This document shows, in pieces, positions 44,182 through 55,129 of a DNA stretch of 64,000 bases. The stretch covers positions 3,414,001 to 3,478,000 of the forward strand of contig NC_014248.1 in NCBI RefSeq assembly GCF_000196515.1, in the 5' to 3' direction. The notes under the pieces are model-generated. The model was not told the origin of the DNA, did no database searches, and saw nothing but the letters and a program-made list of their open reading frames with translations. The stretch comes from 'Nostoc azollae' 0708 (lineage in GTDB: Bacteria > Cyanobacteriota > Cyanobacteriia > Cyanobacteriales > Nostocaceae). Position numbers and translations under genes: made by a program. How positions within the stretch are numbered: position 1 is the stretch's first letter; each line of letters opens with the position of its first letter.

Positions 44182-46590
44182 ATGACCACCACCGAACAAA
44201 ATCCATTTTCTCCGCAACAAATAGCAGAAGAAGGTATCAAGCCTGAAGAATATGCAGAAATAGTCCGTCGCTTAGGTCGTCATCCCAATAAAGCTGAATT
44301 AGGAATGTTTGGGGTAATGTGGTCTGAACATTGCTGTTATAAAAATTCTCGTCCCTTACTGAAACAGTTTCCCACCACAGGCCCCCGCATCCTCGTGGGA
44401 CCAGGTGAAAATGCTGGAGTTGTTGATATTGGGAATGGACTGAGATTAGCTTTTAAAATAGAATCCCATAACCACCCTTCAGCCGTTGAACCATTCCAAG
44501 GTGCAGCAACGGGTGTGGGTGGTATATTAAGAGATATTTTTACAATGGGTGCGCGTCCTATTGCTTTATTAAATTCTCTCAGATTTGGTGATTTAGATGA
44601 TGCGAAAACTCAAAGGTTATTTACGGGCGCTGTAGCTGGTATAAGCTACTATGGTAACTGCGTCGGTGTTCCCACTGTTGGTGGTGAAGTTTATTTTGAC
44701 TCAGCCTATTCTGGTAATCCCTTAGTTAATGTCATGGCACTGGGATTAATGGAAACAGAAGATATCGTAAAATCTGGTGCTTCTGGTTTTGGTAATCCTG
44801 TATTATATGTTGGTTCTACCACTGGTCGGGATGGTATGGGTGGTGCAAGTTTTGCCAGTACAGAATTAACTGATCAATCAATGGATGACCGCCCTGCAGT
44901 GCAAGTAGGCGACCCATTTTTAGAAAAATCTCTAATTGAAGCTTGTTTGGAAGCGTTCAAAACTGGGGCTGTTGTTGCAGCACAAGATATGGGTGCGGCT
45001 GGTATAACTTGTTCTACTTCGGAAATGGCTGCGAAAGGCAGTGTGGGTATTGAGTTTGACTTGGATAAAATCCCGGCTCGTGAGTTAGGAATGATACCTT
45101 ATGAATATCTGTTGTCGGAATCTCAAGAAAGAATGCTGTTTGTTGCCCATAAAGGACGGGAAAAGGAATTAATTGATATTTTCCACCGTTGGGGACTACA
45201 AGCAGTGGTTGCTGGTACGGTGATTGCTGAACCCATTGTGAGGATATTATTTCAGGGTAAAGTAGCTGCTGAAATTCCAGCTGATGCTTTGGCAGAAAAT
45301 ACACCTTTATATGAACGGGAACTATTGACAAACCCGCCACAATATGCGCTCGAAGCTTGGGCTTGGACGGTTGATAGTTTACCTGCTTGTGATGCTACAG
45401 GAATTGAAACTGGCAGAATTTGGAAAAGTTGGAATGAGATTTTATTAATCTTGCTGAATACGCCAACTATTGCTTCTAAAAGCTGGGTTTATCGCCAATA
45501 TGACCATCAAGTACAGAATAATACGGTGTTGTTACCTGGTGGTGCTGATGCTGCGGTGCTGCGGTTACGTCCTTTGGAAGATATCCTCAATCTCACAACT
45601 AAAGCTGAAAATCTCAAATCTGGGGTGGCTGCTACGGTAGATTGTAATTCGCGTTATGTGTATCTTGATCCTTATGAGGGTGCTAAGGCTGTGGTAGCGG
45701 AAGCAGCGCGGAATCTTAGCTGTGTGGGTGCTGAACCCTTGGCTGTGACTGATAATCTCAATTTTGGTAGTCCTGAAAAACCAATTGGTTATTGGCAATT
45801 AGCTTCTGCTTGTCAGGGTTTGAGTGAGGGGTGTCAGGAGTTCTCTACACCTGTGACTGGCGGAAATGTTTCTTTGTATAATGAGACACTAGATAGTCAG
45901 GGAAATCCCCAACCAATTTATCCGACTCCAGTGGTGGGGATGGTTGGTTTAATAGAGGATTTGACTAAAATATGTGGACAAGGTTTACAAAGCCCAGGTG
46001 ATTTGATTTACCTTCTTGGTATAGATGTGAAATCTCGATCCCCCCAACCCCCCTTAGAAAGGGGGGCAGAAATATCTAAAATTGAATTGGGTGCTTCGGA
46101 ATATTTGGCAACGATCCATAATACAATTGCTGGTAAGCCGCCCAGGGTAGATTTTGATTTGGAACGTCGTGTACAAAAAGTTTGTCGTGAGGGTATTCGC
46201 GCTGGATGGGTGCGTTCCGCTCATGATACTGCTGAAGGTGGTTTAACGGTAGCTTTGGCTGAATGTTGTCTTTCTGGTCATCTTGGCGCAGAGATTAATT
46301 TGGGTATTTCTGCAACTCATGATTTGAGATTTGATGAGGTGCTATTTGGTGAAGGTGGTGCAAGGATTTTGGTTTCTGTGAGTGAGGAACATCTCGAAGT
46401 TTGGGAATCCTATTTACAGGAGTATTTGCCAGAAAATTGGCAGAAATTAGGTGTGGTTAGTAATTCCGAATTAGGTTTGCAGATTTGCACCAATGACAAC
46501 CATGATTTAATCAAGGTTAGCATTCAAGAAATGAGCGAGCGCTATGATCTAGCAATATCTAATCGGCTCGCTATCCATGTTAATACCTAA
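44182..46590 (+). CDS. purL: phosphoribosylformylglycinamidine synthase subunit PurL
   Basis: Step four of purine synthesis, forming FGAM with PurQ and PurS. The 802-residue protein is complete. Motifs include [75 protein letters not shown] and a second half with [16 protein letters not shown]. Around residues 615-630 an insertion [20 protein letters not shown] is encoded by a GC-rich palindromic repeat (CCCCCCAACCCCCCTTAGAA around 46040-46066) that keeps the frame; close relatives lack it, by recollection. purF follows on the same strand. Confidence 0.92.
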   Translation: MTTTEQNPFSPQQIAEEGIKPEEYAEIVRRLGRHPNKAELGMFGVMWSEHCCYKNSRPLLKQFPTTGPRILVGPGENAGVVDIGNGLRLAFKIESHNHPSAVEPFQGAATGVGGILRDIFTMGARPIALLNSLRFGDLDDAKTQRLFTGAVAGISYYGNCVGVPTVGGEVYFDSAYSGNPLVNVMALGLMETEDIVKSGASGFGNPVLYVGSTTGRDGMGGASFASTELTDQSMDDRPAVQVGDPFLEKSLIEACLEAFKTGAVVAAQDMGAAGITCSTSEMAAKGSVGIEFDLDKIPARELGMIPYEYLLSESQERMLFVAHKGREKELIDIFHRWGLQAVVAGTVIAEPIVRILFQGKVAAEIPADALAENTPLYERELLTNPPQYALEAWAWTVDSLPACDATGIETGRIWKSWNEILLILLNTPTIASKSWVYRQYDHQVQNNTVLLPGGADAAVLRLRPLEDILNLTTKAENLKSGVAATVDCNSRYVYLDPYEGAKAVVAEAARNLSCVGAEPLAVTDNLNFGSPEKPIGYWQLASACQGLSEGCQEFSTPVTGGNVSLYNETLDSQGNPQPIYPTPVVGMVGLIEDLTKICGQGLQSPGDLIYLLGIDVKSRSPQPPLERGAEISKIELGASEYLATIHNTIAGKPPRVDFDLERRVQKVCREGIRAGWVRSAHDTAEGGLTVALAECCLSGHLGAEINLGISATHDLRFDEVLFGEGGARILVSVSEEHLEVWESYLQEYLPENWQKLGVVSNSELGLQICTNDNHDLIKVSIQEMSERYDLAISNRLAIHVNT

Positions 46591-46874
46591 ATAAGTGATA
46601 GGGAAGAGAAAGTTATTTCTTCCCATTTCTACTTTAACCAGCAAGTGCGAATAGAGCGCAGCGAGTATTTTTAGTTGGAGATTATTCCATCTAAAATCCA
46701 AAATTCCTCTACCTGCTGATAGTAATTTTGTACTTTTTGGACTAAATTCCACAAATTACGCTAATCTTTTAATGGATGGTTAAGGATTTGTTAAGAATTT
46801 TGCAACTATCCATTGATATAATCCCAGTGACGAAGAAAGCAGTTCAGAAGACCAAGTATATTAATATAATTTCT

Positions 46875-46902
46875 CCTGTGTCTGTATTTTTAGAGACACA
46901 GG
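46875..46902 (+). promoter_or_regulatory. hairpin in the purF leader
   Basis: CCTGTGTCT (46875-46883) pairs with AGACACAGG (46894-46902) across a 10-base loop rich in T. It is 56 bases before the purF ATG. It could stabilise or attenuate the leader; no purine riboswitch core was recognised. Confidence 0.35.
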
Positions 46903-46957
46903 AATATTCTGAACTCCTTTCTTCATTGACAGACACCCCACCAGGAGCAAAACCAGC

Positions 46958-48436
46958 ATGATTCCTCATCATCCCGTCACTCTGGATCAATCTATCAACA
47001 GCCATGAAAACCACCATGATAAGCCTGAAGAAGCTTGCGGTGTTTTCGGTATTTACGCACCAGAAAAAGATGTTGCAAAATTAACGTACTTCGGATTATA
47101 TGCCCTGCAACATCGGGGTCAAGAATCAGCGGGTATTGCTACTTTTGAGGGTAAGCACGTACACCTGCACAAAGATATGGGCTTGGTGTCTCAAGTCTTC
47201 AATGAATCTATTTTAGAAGATTTACCCGGTAATATTGCTGTTGGTCACACCCGTTATTCTACTACTGGTTCTAGTCGTAAAGTTAACGCTCAACCTGCGG
47301 TGGTCGACACTCGTTTAGGCAAATTAGCTCTAGCACACAATGGTAATTTAGTAAATACAATTCAATTGCGGGAAGAGTTGCTCAAAAGTAATTTTAACCT
47401 GGTAACAAGCACAGATTCAGAAATGATTGCCTATGTGATCGCAGAAGAAGTTAATGCCGGTGCAGAATGGTTAGAAGGCTCTATTCGCGCCTTTCACCGC
47501 TGTCAAGGAGCATTTAGTCTAGTCATTGGTACACCCGATGGTGTTATGGGAGTAAGAGACCCCAACGGCATTCGTCCCTTGGTAATTGGTACATTAGATA
47601 GTAGTCCAGTTCGTTACGTTCTGGCTTCTGAAACCTGCGGTTTAGATATTATCGGTGCAGAATACTTGCGTGATGTCGAACCAGGTGAGTTAGTTTGGAT
47701 TACAGAAAATGGTTTAGCTTCTTTCCCTTGGAATCAACAGCCCCAGCGCAAATTGTGTATCTTTGAAATGATCTACTTTGCCCGTCCTGATAGCTTGATG
47801 CACAATGAAACCTTATACAGCTATCGGATGCGCTTAGGAAGAAGATTAGCAGAAGAATCACCTATAGAAGCAGATATAGTTTTTGGTGTACCTGATTCTG
47901 GCATACCTGCGGCCATTGGTTTTTCCCAAACATCAGGTATAGCTTATGGTGAAGGGTTAATTAAAAATCGCTACGTCGGACGGACATTTATCCAACCTAC
48001 CCAAAGTATGCGCGAAACAGGAATTAAAATGAAATTGAACCCCTTGAAAGATGTTTTATTCAGTAAACGAGTAGTAATAATTGATGATTCTATTGTACGT
48101 GGAACTACCAGCCGTAAACTCGTTAAAGCCTTGCGTGATGCAGGTGCAGCGGAAGTACATATGAGAATCTCTTCCCCTCCTGTCACTCATCCTTGCTTCT
48201 ACGGTATTGATACAGATACACAAGATCAACTAATTGCTGCGACAAAATCAGTAGCAGAAATAACGAGGCAATTGGAAGTTGATACTCTCGCTTATTTGAG
48301 TTGGGAAGGAATGTTAGTAACAACAAAAGAAGATACTAATAGTTTCTGTTCTGCCTGTTTTACAGGTGATTATCCTGTGCCTATTCCTGAACAAGTGAAG
48401 CGTTCTAAATTGATTTTGGAAAAAGCCGTAGTTTAG
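46958..48436 (+). CDS. purF: amidophosphoribosyltransferase
   Basis: First step of purine synthesis, making phosphoribosylamine from PRPP and glutamine. The frame has 492 residues. A 26-residue propeptide precedes Cys27 (EEACGVFGIYAPE), the N-terminal nucleophile exposed after processing. Glutaminase segments RHGQESAGI-like (LQHRGQESAGIATF) and GHTRYSTTGSS follow, and the PRPP loop is VVIIDDSIVRGTTSRK. Cys residues near the end (FCSACFTGDYP) may bind an iron-sulfur cluster, as in Bacillus-type enzymes. Lies 367 bases after purL. Confidence 0.93.
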   Translation: MIPHHPVTLDQSINSHENHHDKPEEACGVFGIYAPEKDVAKLTYFGLYALQHRGQESAGIATFEGKHVHLHKDMGLVSQVFNESILEDLPGNIAVGHTRYSTTGSSRKVNAQPAVVDTRLGKLALAHNGNLVNTIQLREELLKSNFNLVTSTDSEMIAYVIAEEVNAGAEWLEGSIRAFHRCQGAFSLVIGTPDGVMGVRDPNGIRPLVIGTLDSSPVRYVLASETCGLDIIGAEYLRDVEPGELVWITENGLASFPWNQQPQRKLCIFEMIYFARPDSLMHNETLYSYRMRLGRRLAEESPIEADIVFGVPDSGIPAAIGFSQTSGIAYGEGLIKNRYVGRTFIQPTQSMRETGIKMKLNPLKDVLFSKRVVIIDDSIVRGTTSRKLVKALRDAGAAEVHMRISSPPVTHPCFYGIDTDTQDQLIAATKSVAEITRQLEVDTLAYLSWEGMLVTTKEDTNSFCSACFTGDYPVPIPEQVKRSKLILEKAVV

Positions 48437-48822
48437 GTAATTTTATTATCTTATGGGTGGGGTAGGTATCTTGCCTGCCCAAATCTTTATATACCTAGTA
48501 CAGTATGGCGTAATTAGGGCTTGCTGATAGTGTAGCGTGGCGTTAAGCCATATAAACGAAAAACCTAGATAAATCAAGAGATTCGGGGGGATAAAAAGTG
48601 AATAAGGTGCAAGAAAAAAGCAACTGTGGTTATAGCCCACATTCCGCACCCTAAACTGCCACAGAGAGAAATTACGGAGAGAAAAGATCCAAGTGAGCAT
48701 AAAGACAAACATATGCAGTGAAAAAAGGAATTGGAGAAACAGTAAAGCACCAAAAATAGCATCAAAACCTATTCTTAATAAGGAGCAATAAGAAATAACA
48801 CGGCCCAGAGGAGTCAATAGAT

Positions 48823-50347
48823 CAGGGGAAACGCAGCTTATTTCCTAATAAAAACTAATGAGGATTTTAAAATCATCTATATATATAAGTACAAAGCTTG
48901 ATGGATATATAAACAAAATCAATCACTTTTCTATTAGGCGATGAATTAGCTTATCTCCAAGTGAATAACTCTTAGCTAAGGATAAATGAGCTAACTATTC
49001 ATCCATAAATAGGTAAACTTATCTGTAAAAATAAGTAGAAGAAAATATTAAGTAAATTGTTGACAAGTTAGTTGAGGCTAAAGCTAAAACTCTTTCTCAA
49101 GAGTTATTATCCATTGCTGCCAAAAACTGTTTATTTTTTATCCCCCGCTTCACGGGGTTCTCTTTACCCGAAAGATTGACTGCTATCTGCCGCATTACTG
49201 CAAAGTTTTGTGGAGCATTATCTTTCCTAATCCGGCAGTCATCTTGTTTTAAAGCTACATCTAATACCCAATGCAATGAATTTTCTATTGCCCAATGGCT
49301 GCGGACAGAATTAGCCAATTGTTCTGTATTTGAGTCAAGACTACTAATAAAATAACGAGTCTCTACTGTTGTTTTATCATCCACTTATCCGATAGATTCT
49401 ACCATCCCAACACTTTTTAGATTTGACCAAACTGAATCAGGGTCAAGCTGAAACCCAATTCCAGGTAACATCACATAATTGTGGATGTCATGAAGACCAT
49501 GCCCTGTTTCTTCGGTTTTATATGTGCTATGTTGAAGCTCTTGAAAACCTGTACTTATCCCTGACTTAAATAGCTGTTCTACTGACTCATACAGATTACC
49601 TTGGTTCTTTTTTAAAGAAATTACATAATCTGCATTTTCTTGCGTAATTAACTTTACTATGTCTTTGTGACACCTGATGGCATCAATCCTGACAATACAT
49701 CCAGCTAATTCTAAAACCTTTAATAATTCGGGAATTGCTGTAATTTCATTTGACTTCTCATGCACCTTCACCTGTCCCAACACTAATCTATTTGTAGTTG
49801 CCCATACACTTACCATTTGGATTGCACTCTAGTCACTATTTTTACCATGAGAACTACATAAAGTTTTCCCGTCAATTGCCACAACTTCACCATCCCTTAT
49901 CTTATGTACTGATTTCATCCAGTTCAAGAAACAATTTTGAAATTGTTGCGGATTTAATTGTGAAAATACCCTTCCAAATGTGTCCTGGGACCGGAGCCCA
50001 TTTCCTAGTTCTAAAAAGGTTTTTAACCACTTATATTTTGTACAGCCATAGAGTTCAATTGCCACCCAACTATCTGCTCCACAAATTACTGCACAAATTC
50101 CAATGGTAAGAATGTCAATTAACTTGTGTCGTTTCCTCCCCTCTACTCTTGGATCTTCCATCTGTGCAACGTGGTCAGTAATCGTGATTTCGGGCTTGAG
50201 CTTCACACTTTTTGGGACTTTCTTCTTCTACTTTTACAATGACCTTACCATCAGAGCCTCATTGGTCAACCTCCATATCATCAGCCCTCCCTACCTTTCT
50301 CGGTTCTTAGTATATAAGATGTACCATATTTACATGCGTTCGCCCTG
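48823..50347 (-). mobile_element. ISAs1-family element (innermost layer)
   Basis: The tips CAGGGGAAACGCA (48823) and, in reverse complement, CAGGGCGAACGCA (to 50347) are inverted. Flanks TCAATAGAT (48814-48822) and TCAACAGAT (50349-50357) form a 9-bp direct repeat with one change; copy A of the host element has a single TCAACAGAT at the matching place, which is the empty site. The element is 1525 bp. Confidence 0.85.
49097..50206 (-). pseudogene. ISAs1 transposase with two in-frame stops
   Basis: One frame of 370 codons from ATG 50206: MKLKPEITITDHVAQMEDPR, KRHKLIDILTIGICAVICGA, SQDTFGRVFSQLNPQQFQNC, VVAIDGKTLCSSHGKNSD, then TAG (codon 126), AIQMVSVWATTNRLVLGQVK, ENADYVISLKKNQGNLYESV, then TAA (codon 274), and VETRYFISSLDSNTEQLANS, VRSHWAIENSLHWVLDVALK to the end. 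Domain order and length are those of intact ISAs1 (H-repeat) transposases. No frameshift is present, so only two point changes kill it. Confidence 0.85.
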
Positions 50348-50500
50348 CTCAACAGATAAAGGCAGATATTCAAGAAATAAATCATAACTTAGACTAATAG
50401 ATTGAAGTAAAAAAAGAAATTATGGACATAGTAAAGTAGAGCTATAAATCAACGACATGAGGTTATTTTCTGATAGAAATTAAATTAATAGAGAGAGAAA

Positions 50501-52127
50501 TTAGGTAACTAATTGATAGTAGGGAAAACAATGCTCTGGTAAAAGATTCACAATGAAATCTCTCTCTTGAGTCCAGTAACAGATGTGTTTTTCTTGGTTA
50601 AGTGTAACTAAATAAATAGACTGAAAGCATGGAAAAATCCAGCGTAAAGTGGGGCGGTCAGTTGGTTTGCCCAATTGATTTTTTACTGTTGATTTAGACT
50701 CTCTCACAGCGGTTCTGATTTGTCGTTGCGCTAAAGTATAAACCAGCAGATATAAACCCATAATCATTCCCAGGGACTCTATTCTCTCTGGACTTTTTAG
50801 GAAAATACTGTCTGCACAAAATAATGGGTCTTTGAGAAAAGCAAACCCTCTCTGGCAAGACTGTTGAGCTTTATATTCACTCAAGATGGAGTCATGGGTA
50901 AGTTCATTGGAATCCAAAAGGTTTGTAGCAAAAATAAAAGGCCCTGCCCTCAGAAATTCTGTATTAATTTTACTTTCATTCTGGGAGACTGTAGCTGATA
51001 TTTCATTAGGATATCTCTCCTGAACTATCTTTTTTCTTAGATTTGATTTGAGTAACGTTACTCTGGTTAATTCGGTGATATTTGAATTGTTTGAATAGTT
51101 TAGATAACCCCTTGATAGCATCAGCTTCACAAGCGAATTTTTCTGGTGATAACTTTTTCAAAACTTGCACAGCTTTTGATTGTGCCTTGGTAATTTTTTG
51201 TGAGAGTTTACCCATGTCTGATTCTCTTCTTTTTTGACTTTGCACTACTAACCATCTTTATTCTATGCCTGCATAATTTACTGTTTTTGAAGCTAGTTTA
51301 TATCGGGGTAAGTTACTATCAACAAATTCTGGTTCTGGTAATGTTGATATTAATCATTGTGCTGATTTTACGCTTAATGGCACTGGATATAACCAGCTTA
51401 AAGCTGACATCATTTTCAGATTTCATTCTGTATATAAGGCCCAGTCTGCTACTATGAGACTATTAACTTTCAACTGTTTTTGGTACTCTACTGCTATTTT
51501 ACCAAAGCATGATGAATCTGCTTGGTTTCCCGATGCTAGTTTTAAAAATATATATTGGTATGTCTCCATCTCATGACGATATCATTTCTATGATGAACTG
51601 TTTTAACTCCGGTCTATGGTCACCAGAATAACCGTAGGTGATGGTTATTTCTTTTGGTGATTTTACTGCTAATTCTTCTAGTTCTTGATTATTTCCTACT
51701 TTTTGATTCTCAAATATTACTTCTGGTAAGCTGGTATTATATTGCCAATGTATGTGCATTTATGATGAGTCTAGATGGCCTGCTCATAGGGATACTCCAA
51801 ATTTTTGGGCTGCTTTGAAGGCGACAAGAAAAAATATTCTATCCAATCCTTTTATAAATAGTTCATCCATGACTCTCCCCAGTTTATCGTCCTTGAGATA
51901 TTCTGGTGTTACTCCTGCTCCTATTAGATGCTCACAGGGGATTGTTTCAAAATCTTGGGGAAACATATATACGGGTTTTTATACAAATCCTAACCCGTTG
52001 ATTATCATGGCTTTTACTACATAACCTGGACTTACTTTCTCTGCAATTTCAAGGATTATTTCTACTACTCCTATGGCGTCTATTATTCCTGCTACTATGC
52101 CTAAATGGTCTAGGTTTTGATCTCCAT
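50501..52127 (-). pseudogene. IS1634-family transposase, copy B
   Basis: Same broken blocks in the same order as copy A: DHLGIVAGIIDAIGVVEI, EHLIGAGVTPEYLKDDKLGR (51784-51966), ITYGYSGDHRPELKQF (51571-51759), HRINQSNVTQIKSKK (51006-51245) and FLKDPLFCADSIFLKSPERI (50501-51130). The lesions are at the same positions as in copy A, so both were inactive when last equalised or copied. Confidence 0.8.
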
Positions 52128-52376
52128 TTTTTGAAGCTTTGATTTCACAACAGAATTATCCACAACTCCTGTTGTGATTCAATCATTTCTTCTTCTGTTC
52201 TAATTTAATTTTTAAATCATTCAATTTTCTTTTCTTTTATCTTCTTCACAAAACTTTATTCTCCCACTCTATTGCCATTTTAATCATACTTATTCTTATT
52301 AAGCCTTTTCTTCCTTCAAGGATCTTTAGTTCTTGTGTACTACTATCTGTGACAGTTAGGGTGCGGAAGGTGGGTT

Positions 52377-52646
52377 TTATGAAAATAAAAAACAGAGTGT
52401 AGAAGACCGCATTGTCAGTTTAAACCAACCACATATTAGCCCTGTCCGTGGGAAAGCAGGAACCTCCTATTACGGCTTTTTTATGTCTTTTTATGCGTAT
52501 TTTTCAAAACCACATCTTTTTTTACTTCTTTTATTAATGAAAATTATGTTTTGGATAATCGCAGCCCACAAAAACTTATCGTTTCCCCTGTCTGACTATT
52601 TAGTCAATTCTTCTCTTGCCTTTTCATGACTTTTTCAGCAAACCCT
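52377..52646 (+). pseudogene. IS1182/IS5-like transposase fragment, second copy
   Basis: Frame fragments NKKQS, RIVSLNQPHISP and KAGTSYYGFFMSFYAYFSK match 28556-28696 with small indels (GTCCGTGGGAAAGCAGG against GTTCGTGGGAAAGGAGG). It ends at the element tip TTTTTCAGCAAACCCT. Its left edge is the IS1634 tip. Confidence 0.65.
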
Positions 52647-52952
52647 AAATAAATCAACCATTCCAAATCTCTGAAAAGCTCACGCCGTATACATTTTGAA
52701 TTTTGTTGGCGCAGCCTGCTGGAAGCACTATTTTGTTACCGTAGCTCTTATGAAAGAAGCATTTTGAATTTAAGGCGGTACTAGCTGATTTTTACATTGA
52801 TCATGTGATTATTTTACGCACCTATCATGGGCAAGAGAATAAACCTTGTTAGTCAAGAGGGTGAGCATTTTAGTATTAAAACTTTATGAAGTGGGTAGGG
52901 GTTTAGCAATTTTAAATCCTACTCACTATTGTAGCGGGTAGGTTAGATTTCC

Positions 52953-53894
52953 TTAACTCATCAATTCTTGAAACATCAATGTACTCAAATAACGTTCCCC
53001 AAAAGAAGGCTGAATCATCACAATTAATTTACCAGCATTTTCTGGGCGTTTACCCACTTCAATAGCCGCACATAAAGCTGCACCCGAAGATATACCTGAT
53101 AATAAACCCTCTTCCCTCACTAATCTGCGTCCATATTCCATTGCTTGTTCATCATTAACCTGAACCACTTCATCAATCAAATCTTGACGCAAAATATCAG
53201 GAATAAATCCCGCACCAATACCTTGAATTTTGTGAGAACCTGATTTACCTCCAGACAGAACTGGGCTATTACTAGGTTCTACAGCTATCACCTGAAAACT
53301 CGGTTTCCGTTGTTTAATTACCTCTGCAATACCAGTAATTGTTCCTCCAGTTCCTACACCAGCAATTAATATATCTACTTCCCCATCAGTATCCGCCCAA
53401 ATTTCCTCAGCCGTTGTTTCTCGGTGAATTTTCGGGTTAGCGGGGTTTCTAAATTGTTGTAACATTACAGCGTTGGGAGTGTTAGTGACAATTTCCTCAG
53501 CTTTATTAATTGCTCCCCCCATTCCTTGGTTTCCTGGAGTTAATTCCAAAGTAGCACCATAAGCCCGCAGCATGGCTCGTCTTTCCTGACTCATGGTTTC
53601 TGGCATAGTTAAAATTAATTTGTAACCACGGGCTGCTGCTACCATTGCTAAAGCAATACCTGTGTTACCAGAAGTTGCTTCTACTAAAATTGTTTTTCCT
53701 GGTGAAATAGTCCCCTCTGCTTCTGCTGTCAGAATCATGCTTACGCCAATTCTATCTTTGACCGAACCAGCCGGATTCATACTTTCTAATTTAACAACTA
53801 TTCTGGCAACTACTCCCTCAGCTTGAGGAATTTCATTTAGCTGAATTAAGGGGGTTTTTCCAATAAGTTCTGTTACGTCTTTAGCTATTCGCAT
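52953..53894 (-). CDS. cysK: cysteine synthase A (O-acetylserine sulfhydrylase)
   Basis: Makes cysteine from O-acetylserine and sulfide with PLP. The 313-residue protein is complete. The PLP Lys is in [11 protein letters not shown] near residue 45, the substrate loop is [15 protein letters not shown], and the phosphate-binding glycines are [14 protein letters not shown]. The C-terminal [14 protein letters not shown] is present. The first residues ([20 protein letters not shown]) are standard. About 960 bases of transposon remnants separate it from the next gene on its left. Confidence 0.92.
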   Translation of the reverse strand: MRIAKDVTELIGKTPLIQLNEIPQAEGVVARIVVKLESMNPAGSVKDRIGVSMILTAEAEGTISPGKTILVEATSGNTGIALAMVAAARGYKLILTMPETMSQERRAMLRAYGATLELTPGNQGMGGAINKAEEIVTNTPNAVMLQQFRNPANPKIHRETTAEEIWADTDGEVDILIAGVGTGGTITGIAEVIKQRKPSFQVIAVEPSNSPVLSGGKSGSHKIQGIGAGFIPDILRQDLIDEVVQVNDEQAMEYGRRLVREEGLLSGISSGAALCAAIEVGKRPENAGKLIVMIQPSFGERYLSTLMFQELMS

Positions 53895-55129
53895 CTATTA
53901 GCTCCTAATTAATATCGTAATTAAATAGAAATTTTCAGTCTGTATTTACAATACAATATGTTTGTTTACAACCTTAATGTGTAATTAATCAACATTTAGT
54001 TAATTAGATATCACCAAGGTCTGCAACAGTCATAATTACTGGATGCTGAATGAAATCAATAATTAACCCCTAAATTCTTAGGGATAGTACAGTAAGGCGT
54101 AAATAAACGGACCATTGCAAATCTGTGAAAAGCTCACGCTGTATACATTTTGAATTTTGTTCGCGTAGCGTCTCAGAAGGAGATATTTTGTTAGCTTAGG
54201 TCTTCTGAAAGAAGCATTTTGAATTCGTCCTTGCGGTACTAGTATCTGTCGCAGAGTTTATATCAATTAGATTATATCAATAAAATTATCCCAGGTCTTA
54301 GACATCTACATTTGCTGATCTTATGAAGGTTAGGTGATTTATTTACAAATATTTAATATATTTTTACAGTCATTTAGTTTATTTTTAATTCAGATCTAAT
54401 TTGTCATGATATACTGTGATTTGAGTACAAGTTTTAATAGCTAATACTCACCCTCAAAAATTATCAATCATTGACAAGTAAAGCCTTGATGTTGAGTACA
54501 AAAATCCCCGCACCCTATCCGATAAATGCTAGTACCCCCTCCGAAAAACACTAGGACCTCTACCCCATAGAAATTTTATAGATCTTACTAGATAAGTCTT
54601 ACAGGCTTTGAGTGCTAATGTAATTATTTTAATAATCTTAATTTCAGTCGAGTAAACTGGGTTGAGGAGAGGGGCTGATATAAACATTTATAGGATTTAC
54701 GCAGAGATTCCCCTCTACCCCCCGAAATTCCTAGATGAAAATCTAGAGAACTAGGGGGGACTTCTTAACTCTCATTTGATTCTCATCTTTATGCATGCGA
54801 AGAAGGGTAAATCCTGTCAGTATTAACCAATACAAAATGGAGTGTATTTGAGATTTTTAATTTTGAATTGCTTAGTCATACTTTATGAGTGCTATGCGCA
54901 TAAATTCTAAACTCATAAACCTACAATTTTTAGATTGATAGTTTTAGATTCGAACCAGAAATTAAATTATTGGGTATCATATACCAGATATATTTTAAGA
55001 ATCAAAACTCACTAAATCAGAAAATAAAATTCGATGGGTCTTTGAGCATTGACAATACAAAGGTGTAATTTTAGTCCATAAAATATATTTTCTTACTGGG
55101 TAATTTTCACCTAGCAAGGGAGAGCAAGG
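53895..55129. other. 1.2-kb region without a supported gene
   Basis: Apart from MITE family 1 copy 4 (54085-54242) no frame, RNA gene or IS end is recognised. CTCTACCCC/CTAGGACC-type short repeats lie around 54530-54560, and a weak dyad CTAGATGAAAATCTAG lies near 54733. It may hold the promoters for cysK and for the gene at 55130. Confidence 0.45.
54085..54242 (+). repeat. MITE family 1, copy 4
   Basis: Begins TAGTACAGTAAGGCGTAAAT and ends CTTGCGGTACTAG. The centre TTGTTCGCGTAGCGTCTCAG is diverged from copies 2 and 3, but the end thirds agree. Confidence 0.75.

Larger units (their letters stand above)
48635..52376 (-). mobile_element. IS1634-type element, copy B (third layer)
   Basis: Tips GCCCACATTCCGCACCCTAA (48635) and TGTGACAGTTAGGGTGCGGA (52348) are inverted. 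The element matches copy A (8286-10511) but is split by ISAs1 at 48823-50347. The part from about 50410 to 52340 is nearly identical to copy A (only scattered single differences such as T9468/C51351), while the left arm differs at about one base in ten. Confidence 0.8.
48516..52646. mobile_element. IS1182/IS5-like deletion derivative, split by IS1634 copy B (second layer)
   Basis: The left arm 48516-48634 begins AGGGCTTGCTGATAG and matches 17195-17270 in reverse complement. The right arm 52377-52646 holds a small transposase piece (NKKQS, frame lost, then RIVSLNQPHISP) and ends TTTTTCAGCAAACCCT. Joined, the arms are about 390 bp, so the element had already lost most of its transposase before IS1634 landed. 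Confidence 0.7.
48495..52784. mobile_element. MITE family 1 copy 3, split by nested elements (outermost layer)
   Basis: The left piece CTAGTACAGTATGGCGTAAT (48495-48515) and the right piece from AAATAAATCAACCATTCC (52647) to CGGTACTAG (52784) together rebuild the MITE seen intact at 42842 and 54085. The intervening DNA starts AGGGCTTGCTGATAG and ends TCAGCAAACCCT, the tips of another element. This is the outer shell of a four-layer insertion nest. Confidence 0.75.

Noticed and set aside
49097-50206. Stop-codon readthrough or recoding in the ISAs1 transposase (TAG and TAA in a clean frame)
   Set aside because: No recoding signal or tRNA is known for this family, and many other genes nearby have the same kind of nonsense changes, so decay is simpler.
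48495-52784. A genomic island or composite transposon carrying cargo
   Set aside because: All content is explained by nested elements; no non-transposon gene lies inside.
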